Positions 34,158 through 43,787 of a DNA stretch of 64,000 bases are shown piece by piece. The DNA comes from Paenibacillus koleovorans NBRC 103111 (GTDB taxonomy: Bacteria > Bacillota > Bacilli > Paenibacillales > NBRC-103111): positions 24,446-88,445 of the forward strand of contig NZ_BIMA01000016.1 of the NCBI RefSeq assembly GCF_004000845.1, given 5' to 3'. How positions within the stretch are numbered: the stretch's first letter is position 1; each line of letters opens with the position of its first letter. Made by a program: the position numbers and the translations under genes. The notes beneath the pieces were generated by a model. It was not told the origin of the DNA. It worked only from the letters and a program-made list of their open reading frames with translations, and did not search any database.

Positions 34158-35432
34158 ATGTCACCGCAGATCATATTTCAAATCGTGCTGCTGTTTTTCG
34201 TTTTGGTTACTATACATGAGTGGGGCCACTATTATTTCGCCAAGAGAGCGGGAATATTGGTTCGTGAATTTGCCATCGGCTTCGGGCCGAAATTGTTCTC
34301 GTTCAAGCGCGGGGAAACCCGTTATACATTGCGGCTGTTGCCGGTCGGCGGGTTCGTCCGGATGGCGGGCGAAGATCCGGAGATCGTCCATGTCCAGCAA
34401 GGGCAGACCGTTGCGGTCCGATTGCAGGACAATGTCGTTACGCACCTGTACTTGGATCAGCTGGATCAGCGTTCCGAAGTTGTGATCGGGACCGTCGACA
34501 AGATCGATCTGGAGAAAGATCTTCAGATTCGGCTGTTCACGGGGCCGGAAGAGGAAGGAACGACCGAGACGCTTCGCGTTCACCCGCAAGCGATGATGGT
34601 GACACGCGGCAAAGAGACGCAGATTGCGCCTTGGGATCGGCAGTTCGGCAGCAAAACGGTCGGACAACGCGCGCTGTCCATCTTCGCAGGACCCTTTATG
34701 AATTTCATCCTGGCATTCGTATTGTTCGTGACGGTGATGTTCCTGGCGGGCATGCCGACGAACGTGAAGATCGAGCGGGTGGAACCGAATTCACCTGCGA
34801 TGAAGGCCGGATTGATGCCGGGCGACATCATCAAGACCGTCAATAACACAGCCGTAGGCGCTTCAACGACCAAGCTCACCGGCATGATCGGGCAATCGCC
34901 GGATCAATCGATGAACTGGATCGTTCTCCGAGGAGGCAAGGAGACGAACATTAGCGTCACACCGGCCAAGAACGACGAAGGCCGCATTCTGGTCGGCATC
35001 GGGCTTTCCGCCGACAAGCGGAATACGTCGTTCGGCGAAGCATTCAGCGGCGGCTGGGACAATATGAAGCTCGCCACGCAGCAAATTTTGCTTGGCTTCA
35101 AGAAGCTGTTGTTCGGCCAATTTACGCTGGATGATTTGGGCGGACCGGTAATGATGGTCGAAGTGACCAAGCAGCACGCCAGCGCCGGCCTTGCGCAATA
35201 TACGTTCTGGGCGGCGGTGCTGAGTCTGTACTTGGGTATTTTCAACCTGCTGCCGATTCCGGCGCTCGACGGCAGCCGCCTCGTCTTCCTCGGGTTTGAA
35301 GCGGTTCGAGGAAGGCCGGTTGACCCGAATCGGGAAAGTCTCGTCCATTTTATCGGCTTCGCCGCCTTGATGCTATTGATGATTGCCGTCACGTACAACG
35401 ACATCGTGCGGCTGATCCGCGGCGAAGGCTGA
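34158..35432 (+). CDS. rseP: Site-2 membrane metalloprotease RseP/RasP
   Basis: This intramembrane zinc protease cleaves anti-sigma factors and signal peptide remnants. HEWGH at residues 20-24 supplies the HExxH zinc ligands in the first helix. A PDZ domain (about 205-285, ERVEPNSPAMKAGLMPGDII) follows, and NLLPIPALDGSRL gives the third ligand region. ATG 34158 follows AAAGGAAG. The product is 424 residues, close to B. subtilis RasP. Confidence 0.96.
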   Translation: MSPQIIFQIVLLFFVLVTIHEWGHYYFAKRAGILVREFAIGFGPKLFSFKRGETRYTLRLLPVGGFVRMAGEDPEIVHVQQGQTVAVRLQDNVVTHLYLDQLDQRSEVVIGTVDKIDLEKDLQIRLFTGPEEEGTTETLRVHPQAMMVTRGKETQIAPWDRQFGSKTVGQRALSIFAGPFMNFILAFVLFVTVMFLAGMPTNVKIERVEPNSPAMKAGLMPGDIIKTVNNTAVGASTTKLTGMIGQSPDQSMNWIVLRGGKETNISVTPAKNDEGRILVGIGLSADKRNTSFGEAFSGGWDNMKLATQQILLGFKKLLFGQFTLDDLGGPVMMVEVTKQHASAGLAQYTFWAAVLSLYLGIFNLLPIPALDGSRLVFLGFEAVRGRPVDPNRESLVHFIGFAALMLLMIAVTYNDIVRLIRGEG

Positions 35433-35476
35433 TCCACGTTTATTGAACTTTTGTTATTGGTCGGAGGAGGACTCCC

Positions 35477-36928
35477 ATGTCTAAAGAGAAAGAGAAGCAA
35501 TTCGTCAAGGAGATCACTCCGCAGAGCGAGGATTTCTCACGCTGGTATATCGATACGATCAGTAAGGCCGAGCTGATGAGCTATTCGCCGGTACGCGGCT
35601 GCGTCGTGCTGCGCCCGGACGGTTACGAAATCTGGGAGAACATTCAGCGTGAGCTCGATGCCAGATTCAAGGAGACCGGACATCGCAACGCCTACTTCCC
35701 GTTATTCATTCCGGAGAGCTTCTTCCAGAAAGAGAAGGAGCATGTGGAGGGCTTCAATCCCGAGCTGCCTTGGGTAACGGAAGCGGGCGGCGAAAAGCTC
35801 GAAGAGAGACTCGCCATCCGACCGACTTCGGAGACGATGATCGGCCACATGTACTCCAACTGGATCCAGTCGTACCGGGACTTGCCGGTCTTGATCAATC
35901 AATGGGCGAACGTAGTGCGCTGGGAGAAGCGGACGCTGCCTTTCCTCCGTACAACCGAATTCCTCTGGCAGGAAGGCCATACGGCCCATGAGGATGAAGC
36001 GGATGCGCGCAAGGAAACGATGCAGATGCTCGACATATACCGGGACTTCGCCGAGAACTTCCTGGCGATCCCGGTCATCGTCGGGCAAAAGACCCCGTCG
36101 GAGAAATTCGCCGGCGCCGTCGACACTTATTCTATAGAAGCGATGATGAAGGACGGCAAAGCGGTTCAAGCCGGAACCTCCCACTACCTGGGGACGAACT
36201 TCGCCAAGGCGTTCGAAATTCAATACCTCGACCGCGAGAACCAGCAGCAGTTCGTGCATACGACCTCATGGGGCGTCAGCACTAGGCTGATCGGCGCGAT
36301 GATTATGGTGCATGGAGACGATCGCGGTCTTGTATTGCCGCCGAAGGTCGCTCCGCTGCAAGTAGTCATGATTCCGATCGGGCCGCCTAAGACGCGGGAA
36401 GCGGTTATCGCCCGGACGGACGAGCTGTTCGGCGAGCTGAAGCGCGCCGGCATCCGAGTCAAGGTCGACGGTCGCGAGCAGAGCCCTGGCTGGAAGTTCA
36501 ACGAGTACGAGATGCGCGGCGTACCGATCCGCATCGAGCTCGGCCCTCGCGACATGGAGAACGGACAAGCCGTTCTCGTCTCGCGGGTGTCGGGCGAGAA
36601 ACGCGTCATCGCGCAAGATCGCCTTGTAGCCGAAGTGCGCGCCATGCTGGAGGAGATTCACACTATGATGTACGCGAACGCGAAGGCGTTCATGGACAGC
36701 CACTTCTACACGGTGGATTCGCTGGATGAGATGAAGAGCTGCCTCGAGCAGCAGCGCGGCTTCACGCTCGCCGGCTGGTGCGGCTCGGAAGCTTGCGAGC
36801 ATCAAGTGAAGGAAGAGACGGGAGCGACGAGCCGCAATATTCCGTTCACCCCGGCGACTGCGAAGACTACTTGTCTCGTCTGCGGCTCGCCGGCCGAGCA
36901 CACCGTCGTTTTCGGCAAGGCGCATTAA
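35477..36928 (+). CDS. proS: Prolyl-tRNA synthetase, type 3 (archaeal/eukaryotic-like)
   Basis: This class II synthetase charges tRNA-Pro. Motif 2 is in the RWEKRTLPFLRTTEFLWQEG stretch and motif 3 is around VHGDDRGLVLPPKVAP. The 483-residue protein has no editing insertion domain between motifs 2 and 3 and instead has a C-terminal domain with four cysteines (GWCGSEAC and CLVCGSP), the type 3 arrangement. B. subtilis ProS is the longer bacterial type. The protein ends in His, where the best-studied type 3 enzymes end in Tyr. GGAGGAGG precedes ATG 35477. Confidence 0.95.
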   Translation: MSKEKEKQFVKEITPQSEDFSRWYIDTISKAELMSYSPVRGCVVLRPDGYEIWENIQRELDARFKETGHRNAYFPLFIPESFFQKEKEHVEGFNPELPWVTEAGGEKLEERLAIRPTSETMIGHMYSNWIQSYRDLPVLINQWANVVRWEKRTLPFLRTTEFLWQEGHTAHEDEADARKETMQMLDIYRDFAENFLAIPVIVGQKTPSEKFAGAVDTYSIEAMMKDGKAVQAGTSHYLGTNFAKAFEIQYLDRENQQQFVHTTSWGVSTRLIGAMIMVHGDDRGLVLPPKVAPLQVVMIPIGPPKTREAVIARTDELFGELKRAGIRVKVDGREQSPGWKFNEYEMRGVPIRIELGPRDMENGQAVLVSRVSGEKRVIAQDRLVAEVRAMLEEIHTMMYANAKAFMDSHFYTVDSLDEMKSCLEQQRGFTLAGWCGSEACEHQVKEETGATSRNIPFTPATAKTTCLVCGSPAEHTVVFGKAH

Positions 36929-36956
36929 CCCCTTCGTTACTCAGCCGTTCATTCCG

Positions 36957-36998
36957 AGGGCAACACGCCAGGACTCGTCCTACGTTTTGCCCTTTTTT
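36957..36998 (+). terminator. Intrinsic terminator after proS
   Basis: AGGGCAA (36957-36963) pairs with TTGCCCT (36987-36993), with inner ACG/CGT and AGGA/TCCT segments closing a CTCG loop, followed by TTTTTT. It separates proS from polC. Confidence 0.85.
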
Positions 36999-37040
36999 CA
37001 CCCCTAATAACAATAAAAAGAAGGAAGGATGGATGGAGAG

Positions 37041-40000
37041 ATGAGCATCCAAGCGAACCAACGCGCCCGCTTCGATATGCTGCTGCAGCATGCGAGCGTC
37101 CCGCCTTCAATCGTGGAATCCTACTTGACCGGCGGCTATATCGATCGTGTGGAGTGCAGCCGCAGCAACCGCGAATGGACGTTTTATTTGGCATTGCCCG
37201 CCTTGATCCCGCTTGATGTGTTCCATTCGTTCGTCAAGCTGATCAAGGACAAGTTTGCGCATATCGCTTCCGTCGAAATTCGTTGTACGTTTGCGGAAAC
37301 GGTGGAAGATTCGGCTATCGTCGAGCAGTATTGGGGGCTATTCATAGATTGGATTCATACGCAAGCAGCTTCCGTGAACGGCTGGCTCGGCACTGCCAAG
37401 GTGGAAGTGAAGGAACGATCCGTTACGATCCGTTTGTTGGATTCGATCGGACTGGAGCTCGCCAAGAAAAAAGCGGTCGACGGCTTTGTTCAGCGGTTTT
37501 TCCGCGACTATTTCGGCAGATCCTATCAAGTAAAGCTAGATGTAGGACAGTCCAACGGAGAAGAACGCGAGAAATTCGCCCAGCAAATCGTCGAAGAAGA
37601 GCGCAGCGTCATCCAGAACATGATGATCGCATCTCCGGTCGATACGGCTACGCCGGAAGCGGCCCCGCCGGAAGGCGAAATCAAGCTGATGATGGGCTAC
37701 GAGATCAAGGACGCGCCGGTTCCGATTCAGAACGTCCGTGACGAAGAGAAGAAGATTGCGATCCAAGGCATGATCTTCAATCTGGATAAGAAGGAGCTAC
37801 GCAACGGCAATACGCTGTTCGAGTTCTGTTTGACCGATTTCTCCGACTCGCTCATGCTCAAGGCGTTTGCCAAAAATAAAGAAGATTTGAAGATTCTAAG
37901 CCTGCTGGCGAACGGCAAATGGATTCGCGCGCGCGGCAAGGTGGAGTACGACCGGTTCATGATGACGCCCGAGCTAGTTATGATTCCTTCGGATCTCGTG
38001 GAAGTGCTGGCCCCGCCGGAGCGGACGGACAATGCCGAAGAGAAGCGGGTCGAGTTTCATCTACATACGACGATGAGCACGATGGATGCCGTCACCTCGG
38101 TTGACGATTATATCAAGACGGCGGCGAAATGGGGACACCGGGCGATCGCGATTACGGATCACGGCGGCGTGCAGTCGTTCCCGGAAGCGAACAAAGCGGC
38201 CAAAAAACACGGCATCCAGGTGCTGTACGGCGTGGAAGCGAATGTGGTGAACGATAACGTGGCCGTCGTAATGAATCCGACCGCAGCTGAGCTGAAATCA
38301 GCGACTTACGTGGTATTCGACATCGAGACGACCGGACTTTCGGTCATCAGCAACAAGATCATCGAGCTCGCCGGCGTGAAGATGCAGGATGGCAAGGTGA
38401 TCGACAAGTTCGAGACATTCATCGATCCGCATGAGAAAATTCCTTATCATATTACCCAGTTGACGCATATTACGGACGATATGGTGGCGGGACAACCTGA
38501 GCTCGAGGATATGCTGCCGAAGTTTGTCGACTTTGTCGGCGATGCCGTGCTCGTGGCGCATAACGCCCGATTCGATATGGGCTTCATCCAGGCGAATCTG
38601 AAGACGATGGGGCAGCCGCCGCTGCCGAACCCGGTGCTGGATACGCTCGAGATGGCCAGGCTTCTGTTCCCTTCGCTTAAGAATCATCGATTGAACACGC
38701 TCACCGAGAAGTTCAAGGTCAGCCTGGACAACCATCACCGCGCGGTAGAAGATTCTAAGGCGCTGGGCGAAGTGCTGTTCCATATGGTGAAGGAAGCCGA
38801 CGACCGGGGCAAGACGACGCTGGCGCGGCTGAACGACGAAGTAGGCAAAAACCTGGCGAACACGCGGCCGTTCCACTGCTGTATTTACGCCTTGAACGCG
38901 AAGGGCAAGAAGAACTTATTCAAGCTGATATCCATTTCACATACCGAGTATTTCCACCGTGTTCCTTGTATTCCTAAGAGCAAGCTCGTGGAGCTCCGTG
39001 AAGGACTGCTCATCGCCTCCGGCTGCGAGAAGGGCGAATTTTACGAGACGGTGCTGAACAAGACGATTGAAGAAGCTGAGGGAGTTGCGGAATTCTACGA
39101 CGTGCTGGAAATACAACCGGTCGTCGTCAACATGCATCTCGTCGATAAAGGACTGGTAGGCAGCCGTCTCGAGCTGGAGGAGACGAACCGCCGCATCTGC
39201 GCGATCGGGGACAAGCTGGGCAAACCGGTCATCGCGACCGGCAACGTGCATTACTTGCAGCCGCGCGACAAGATCAGCCGAGACATTACGATATTCGGCA
39301 TAACCGGCTTCAGCCCGCTCAAAGATATGAAGAAACCGGACGTCCATTTCCGCACAACGCGTGAGATGCTCGAGGAGTTCAAACATCTGGGCGAAGCGAA
39401 AGCTTATGAAGTGGTTGTGAAAAATACGAACGAGCTCGCCGACCGGTTCGAGAAATTCGACCTGTTCCCGAAACAGCTGTTCACGCCGAATATCGAAGGG
39501 GCGGATGACGAAATCCGCAATACCTGCTATGCGACGGCTCGTTCGATGTATGGGGAGGAGCTGCCGCAGGTCGTGATCGACCGGCTGGAAAAAGAATTGA
39601 AGCCGATTATCGGCTACAAGTTCTCGGCCAACTACCTGATGTCGGCGCGGCTCGTCAAAAAGTCTAATGAAGACGGTTATTTGGTTGGCTCGCGGGGATC
39701 TGTCGGTTCTTCCGTTGTAGCGACGTTCCTGGGCATTTCCGAGGTGAATCCGATGCCGCCGCATTATTTGTGCGGATCGTGCTGCTTCAGCGAGTGGTTC
39801 CTCGACGGCAGCGTCCCGAGCGGCTTCGACTTGCCGGCCAAGACGTGCCCGACTTGCGGAGCGACGATGAAGGGCGAAGGGCATGATATCCCGTTCGAGA
39901 CGTTCCTCGGGTTCAAGGGCGACAAAGTGCCCGATATCGATTTGAACTTCTCAGGCCTCTACCAGCCGATCGCTCATAATTATACGAAGGAAATGTTCGG

Positions 40001-41354
40001 GGAGAAATGCGTATTCCGCGCCGGCACGATCGGTACCGTAGCAGAGAAGACGGCATACGGTTACGTCAAAAAATATGAAGAAGAGTATGGGCACAAATGG
40101 CGCGGCGCAGAATTGAACCGTCTTGCAGGCGGCTGTACCGGCGTAAAGCGGAGCACGGGGCAGCATCCCGGCGGCATTGTCGTCGTCCCGGACGACATCG
40201 ACGTCGAGGAAGTGACGCCGGTGCAATATCCGGCCGACGACCAGAAGGCGGATTGGAAAACGACCCATTTCGATTATCATGCTTTCGAGGAGAACCTGCT
40301 CAAGCTCGATATTCTGGGACATGAAAATCCGACGATGATGCGGATGCTGCAAGACTTGACGGGTGTAGATCCAACGGGCATCCCGATGAACGATGCGAAG
40401 GTGATGAGCCTGTTCAATTCGGTTACCGCGCTCGGCGTCAAGCCGGATCAGATTCGTTCTACAGTAGCCACGTATGGTCTTCCGGAGATGGGGACGAAGT
40501 TCGTCCGTCAGATGCTGCAGGAAACGATGCCGACCTCGTTCGCGGATTTGCTGCAAATATCCGGTCTCTCTCATGGAACCGGGGTTTGGCTCGGCAACGC
40601 GCAAGAGCTGATCAAAAACGGCACTTGTACGATTAAGACGGTAATCGGTTGCCGGGATGAGATCATGCTGTATTTGATCTACAAGGCCGGGATGGACGCA
40701 GCTCTGGCATTCAAAATTACCGAGAGCGTGCGGAAAGGCCGCGGGTTGACCGACGAATGGATCGAGGATATGAAGAAGCACAAGGTGCCGCAATGGTATA
40801 TCGACTCCTGCCTGCGCATCGAGTACATGTTCCCGAAGGCGCATGCCGCCGCTTACGTGCTCGCCGCCGTGCGCACCGCCTATTACAAGCTGTACCATCC
40901 GATCGAGTTTTACGCGACTTATTTCTCGATGCGCGCCGAAGACTTTGATGTGGACGTTTTCTCACAAGGCTATGATGTGATTCTCAAGAAGCTGATCGAA
41001 ATCGAAGAAAAATCGTTCCAGGCCGCCCCTAAAGAGAAGGCGATGATGCCGACGCTCGAGATGGCGCTGGAAATGACCTCGCGGGGCTTCGGATTCAAGG
41101 GAATCGACCTGTACCGCTCGGATGCGACGCAGTTCAAGATCGAAGGCAATCAGCTTATCCCGCCGTTTGCCGCCATTCAGGGTGTAGGCGAGAATGCCGC
41201 CCGCAACATCGCTGCCGCTCGGGAAGAAGGCGACTTCCTCTCGATCGAGGATTTCCAGATGAAGTCGAAGGCGACCAAAACGATTGTCGAGCTGCTCTCG
41301 ACGATGGGCTGCTTCCGCGGTTTGCCGGAATCGAATCAGCTCAGCTTGTTCTAG
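37041..41354 (+). CDS. polC: DNA polymerase III PolC-type alpha subunit
   Basis: PolC is the replicative polymerase of low-GC Gram-positives, with built-in proofreading. Order: N-terminal domain, OB domain (about 225-325), PHP domain (HLHTTMSTMDAV from H340), 3'-5' exonuclease inserted in PHP (FDIETTGLS with D427 and E429), then the polymerase with KVPDIDLNFSG and a Cys-rich zinc module (CGSCCFSEW, CPTCGAT). ATG 37041 gives 1437 residues, matching the B. subtilis length; ATG 37029 would add four residues. Confidence 0.97.
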   Translation: MSIQANQRARFDMLLQHASVPPSIVESYLTGGYIDRVECSRSNREWTFYLALPALIPLDVFHSFVKLIKDKFAHIASVEIRCTFAETVEDSAIVEQYWGLFIDWIHTQAASVNGWLGTAKVEVKERSVTIRLLDSIGLELAKKKAVDGFVQRFFRDYFGRSYQVKLDVGQSNGEEREKFAQQIVEEERSVIQNMMIASPVDTATPEAAPPEGEIKLMMGYEIKDAPVPIQNVRDEEKKIAIQGMIFNLDKKELRNGNTLFEFCLTDFSDSLMLKAFAKNKEDLKILSLLANGKWIRARGKVEYDRFMMTPELVMIPSDLVEVLAPPERTDNAEEKRVEFHLHTTMSTMDAVTSVDDYIKTAAKWGHRAIAITDHGGVQSFPEANKAAKKHGIQVLYGVEANVVNDNVAVVMNPTAAELKSATYVVFDIETTGLSVISNKIIELAGVKMQDGKVIDKFETFIDPHEKIPYHITQLTHITDDMVAGQPELEDMLPKFVDFVGDAVLVAHNARFDMGFIQANLKTMGQPPLPNPVLDTLEMARLLFPSLKNHRLNTLTEKFKVSLDNHHRAVEDSKALGEVLFHMVKEADDRGKTTLARLNDEVGKNLANTRPFHCCIYALNAKGKKNLFKLISISHTEYFHRVPCIPKSKLVELREGLLIASGCEKGEFYETVLNKTIEEAEGVAEFYDVLEIQPVVVNMHLVDKGLVGSRLELEETNRRICAIGDKLGKPVIATGNVHYLQPRDKISRDITIFGITGFSPLKDMKKPDVHFRTTREMLEEFKHLGEAKAYEVVVKNTNELADRFEKFDLFPKQLFTPNIEGADDEIRNTCYATARSMYGEELPQVVIDRLEKELKPIIGYKFSANYLMSARLVKKSNEDGYLVGSRGSVGSSVVATFLGISEVNPMPPHYLCGSCCFSEWFLDGSVPSGFDLPAKTCPTCGATMKGEGHDIPFETFLGFKGDKVPDIDLNFSGLYQPIAHNYTKEMFGEKCVFRAGTIGTVAEKTAYGYVKKYEEEYGHKWRGAELNRLAGGCTGVKRSTGQHPGGIVVVPDDIDVEEVTPVQYPADDQKADWKTTHFDYHAFEENLLKLDILGHENPTMMRMLQDLTGVDPTGIPMNDAKVMSLFNSVTALGVKPDQIRSTVATYGLPEMGTKFVRQMLQETMPTSFADLLQISGLSHGTGVWLGNAQELIKNGTCTIKTVIGCRDEIMLYLIYKAGMDAALAFKITESVRKGRGLTDEWIEDMKKHKVPQWYIDSCLRIEYMFPKAHAAAYVLAAVRTAYYKLYHPIEFYATYFSMRAEDFDVDVFSQGYDVILKKLIEIEEKSFQAAPKEKAMMPTLEMALEMTSRGFGFKGIDLYRSDATQFKIEGNQLIPPFAAIQGVGENAARNIAAAREEGDFLSIEDFQMKSKATKTIVELLSTMGCFRGLPESNQLSLF

Positions 41355-41383
41355 TCGCCCTAGTGAGTCTGTTATTTTCATCC

Positions 41384-41412
41384 TTGTACAGCTATCCATG
41401 TTATGGTATAAT
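41384..41412 (+). promoter_or_regulatory. Sigma-A promoter of the rimP-nusA-infB operon
   Basis: TTGTAC (41384-41389), a 17-base spacer and a perfect TATAAT (41407-41412) preceded by TGG form a strong extended -10 promoter. The start should be near 41419, giving a leader of about 130 bases before rimP. Confidence 0.88.
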
Positions 41413-41454
41413 CAATTTTGGTAATAATGATGATCATAGATCGTTGTTGATGCG

Positions 41455-41474
41455 AGAGTGGGGAAACCCACTCT
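41455..41474 (+). promoter_or_regulatory. GAAA-capped leader hairpin upstream of rimP
   Basis: AGAGTGGG (41455-41462) pairs perfectly with CCCACTCT (41467-41474) across a GAAA tetraloop, followed by TTACGTTTTG. It is similar to a terminator but the T-run is broken, so it could be an attenuator or a protein-binding leader element acting on the nusA operon. Regulation by NusA or a ribosomal factor is inference. Confidence 0.5.
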
Positions 41475-41550
41475 TTACGTTTTGTGTGCAGAAACCGGCA
41501 TACGATTGGCGTTGATCATTCATTTTTTGGGCGCAAGGAGGTATCCATAG

Positions 41551-42009
41551 ATGGCACAGCCGATAAAAGAGATCATCACGGAAATGATTCAACCTTTCTT
41601 GGACAACGAGGGGTTCGAACTGGTCGACGTGGAGTACGTGAAGGAAGGCAACAACCGGTTTCTACGCGTCTATGTGGACAAGGAAGGCGGCATCGACATC
41701 GACGATTGCGGCCGGATTAGCGAAGTGCTGAGCGAGAAGCTGGATGAGAAGGATCCGATTCCGGACGCCTACTTTCTCGAAGTGTCGTCGCCCGGAGCCG
41801 AGCGGCCGCTGAAGAAGCTGTCCGATTACGAGCGTGCGGTGGAGAAGAACGTGTTCGTTACGACGTACGAGCCGATCGATGGAGCGAAAGAGTTCGAAGG
41901 CAAGCTGCTGTCGTTCGACGGAGACACGCTCGTCATCCAGACGCCGCGCAAAAAAGCTTCGGTCCCCTATGCGAAAGTGGCCAGTGCCAGATTGGCCATC
42001 GTATTCTAG
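41551..42009 (+). CDS. rimP: Ribosome maturation factor RimP
   Basis: RimP assists 30S subunit maturation. The 152-residue protein shows GFELVDVEYVKEGNNRFLRV and an SPGAERPLKK motif, both family markers. AAGGAGGTAT lies before ATG 41551. It is the first gene of the nusA operon, as in B. subtilis (ylxS). Confidence 0.96.
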   Translation: MAQPIKEIITEMIQPFLDNEGFELVDVEYVKEGNNRFLRVYVDKEGGIDIDDCGRISEVLSEKLDEKDPIPDAYFLEVSSPGAERPLKKLSDYERAVEKNVFVTTYEPIDGAKEFEGKLLSFDGDTLVIQTPRKKASVPYAKVASARLAIVF

Positions 42010-42042
42010 CGTCTGACTATTGAAAGGAGGAACTCATTTCAA

Positions 42043-43140
42043 ATGAACATGGATTTTATTGAAGCCTTGTCGGAAATCGAGAGAGAGAAAGGCATTGCCA
42101 AAGACGTGTTAGTGGACGCGATCGAAGCGGCGCTGATCTCCAGCTACAAACGCAACTTTAACACCGCGCAGAACGTGCGCGTCGATATTAACCGCCAGAC
42201 CGGACTGATCAAAGTGTACGCGCGGAAAAACGTCGTGGACGAAGTACTCGATCCCCGATTGGAAATTTCGCTCTATGCTTCACGGGAAATCAATCCGAAC
42301 TTCCAGATCGACGACATCGTGGAGATTGAAGTGACGCCGCGGGATTTCGGCCGCATCGCCGCGCAGACCGCGAAGCAGGTCGTGACGCAGCGCATTCGCG
42401 AAGCCGAGCGCGGGCTCATTTATGACGCCTTTATCGACCGTGAGGAAGACATCGTCACCGGCACCGTGCAGCGCCAGGATTTGCGCAGTATCTTCCTCGA
42501 CCTCGGCAAGGTGGAGGCGGTGCTGCCGCTGAACGAGCTGATGCCGAACGAAAAGTTCAAGCACGGCGACCGGGTGAAAGCATACATTACCAAAGTGGAA
42601 AATACGACGAAAGGGCCACAGATTATGCTGTCCCGTTCGCATCCGGGTTTGTTGCGCCGGTTGTTCGAGCTGGAAGTGCCCGAAATTTACGACGGTGTCG
42701 TCGAGATTCGTTCCGTGGCGCGCGAAGCCGGGTTCCGGTCGAAGATCGCCGTGCATTCCCGCAACGATGAGGTCGATCCGGTCGGCTCCTGCGTAGGCCC
42801 GAAGGGGACTCGCGTGCAGACGATCGTGAACGAGCTGAAGGGCGAGAAGATCGATATCGTCCGCTGGTCGGAAAGTGTGGAAGAGTACGTGGCGAATGCG
42901 CTCAGCCCGTCCAAGGTGCTCGAGGTGAACGTGTTCGAGAGCGAGAAGATGGCGCGCGTCATCGTACCGGACTACCAGCTGTCGCTGGCGATCGGGATCA
43001 AGGGCCAGAACGCCCGCCTGGCGGCGAAGCTGACCGGCTGGAAGATCGATATCAAGAGCGAGACGCAGGCAGAGCAAGAGCTGGGACGCCCTAGAACGTC
43101 GAGTGAGGAAATGCACCAGGATTCGATTAGCATCGATTAA
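42043..43140 (+). CDS. nusA: Transcription termination/antitermination factor NusA
   Basis: NusA modulates RNA polymerase pausing, termination and antitermination. Domains: N-terminal RNAP-binding region (1-125), S1 domain (about 130-200, VTGTVQRQDLRSIFLDLGKV), KH1 (SCVGPKGTRVQTIVNEL) and KH2 (AIGIKGQNARLAAKLTGWKI). The short form without C-terminal acidic repeats is the Firmicute type. AAAGGAGG is 12 bases before ATG 42043; a second ATG at 42049 is also possible. Confidence 0.97.
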   Translation: MNMDFIEALSEIEREKGIAKDVLVDAIEAALISSYKRNFNTAQNVRVDINRQTGLIKVYARKNVVDEVLDPRLEISLYASREINPNFQIDDIVEIEVTPRDFGRIAAQTAKQVVTQRIREAERGLIYDAFIDREEDIVTGTVQRQDLRSIFLDLGKVEAVLPLNELMPNEKFKHGDRVKAYITKVENTTKGPQIMLSRSHPGLLRRLFELEVPEIYDGVVEIRSVAREAGFRSKIAVHSRNDEVDPVGSCVGPKGTRVQTIVNELKGEKIDIVRWSESVEEYVANALSPSKVLEVNVFESEKMARVIVPDYQLSLAIGIKGQNARLAAKLTGWKIDIKSETQAEQELGRPRTSSEEMHQDSISID

Positions 43141-43153
43141 GGGGGCGACGGGC

Positions 43154-43471
43154 GTGAAACCTAGAAAGATCCCTCAGCGTAAGTGCATCGTCTGTCAGCA
43201 TACGCTGACGAAGAAAGAAATGGTCCGTGTCGTCCGTACGCCGGAAGGCGCGGTTGAAGTCGATGTGACGGGCAAGAAAAACGGCCGGGGCGCTTATTTG
43301 TGCGGTAAAATGGAAGGGTTCCTGCAGGCGAAGAAGACGAAGGCGTTCGATCGTGCGCTCAAAGTGTCGATGACGCCGGAAGATTACGAGCGGCTGGAGC
43401 AGGATTTCAACGCGATTCAAGCGCGATACGCTACCATCAATTGCGGGAGAAATACGGCCCATGAATCCTAA
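43154..43471 (+). CDS. rnpM: YlxR family protein (RnpM, RNase P modulator)
   Basis: This 105-residue basic protein has the KCIVCQ...RVVRTPEGAVEVDVTGKKNG signature ending in RGAYLC. The B. subtilis homologue YlxR was shown to bind RNase P RNA and was renamed RnpM. The start is GTG 43154 after AAGGGGGCGACGGGC. It overlaps ylxQ. Confidence 0.93.
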   Translation: MKPRKIPQRKCIVCQHTLTKKEMVRVVRTPEGAVEVDVTGKKNGRGAYLCGKMEGFLQAKKTKAFDRALKVSMTPEDYERLEQDFNAIQARYATINCGRNTAHES

Positions 43472-43787
43472 AGCCGCTTCTTACTTGGGACTCGCGATGA
43501 GGGCGGGCAAGCTGACGACGGGGGATGAGAACGTCCTGAAGGCGATCCGCTCGTCGAAGTGCTCGCTCGTCCTGATGGCGGAAGACGCGTCGGCGAATAC
43601 GCAGAAGAAATTTCGAGATAAATGCAAGTCCTACTCGGTCCGGCTCCTCGAGCACGGAAGCCGGCACGAGCTGGGAGCCGCGATCGGCAAGGAAGAGCGG
43701 GTGTTGATCGCAGTGCTTGACCCCGGGTTCGCGCGGCAAATCGCTGCGTGCCTCGGCAACCTTTCGGAGGTGAAACCTATTGACTAA
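43461..43787 (+). CDS. ylxQ: L7Ae-family RNA-binding protein YlxQ
   Basis: This 108-residue protein has the L7Ae/L30e fold pattern: [20 protein letters not shown] and [18 protein letters not shown]. It is related to ribosomal L7Ae-like proteins that bind kink-turns. Its cellular target is not established. It starts 11 bases inside ylxR and ends over the infB start, so the three are coupled. Confidence 0.93.
   Translation: MNPKAASYLGLAMRAGKLTTGDENVLKAIRSSKCSLVLMAEDASANTQKKFRDKCKSYSVRLLEHGSRHELGAAIGKEERVLIAVLDPGFARQIAACLGNLSEVKPID

Noticed and set aside
35433..35476. T-box leader before proS
   Set aside because: Only 44 bases separate rseP and proS, without room for a T-box stem or antiterminator.
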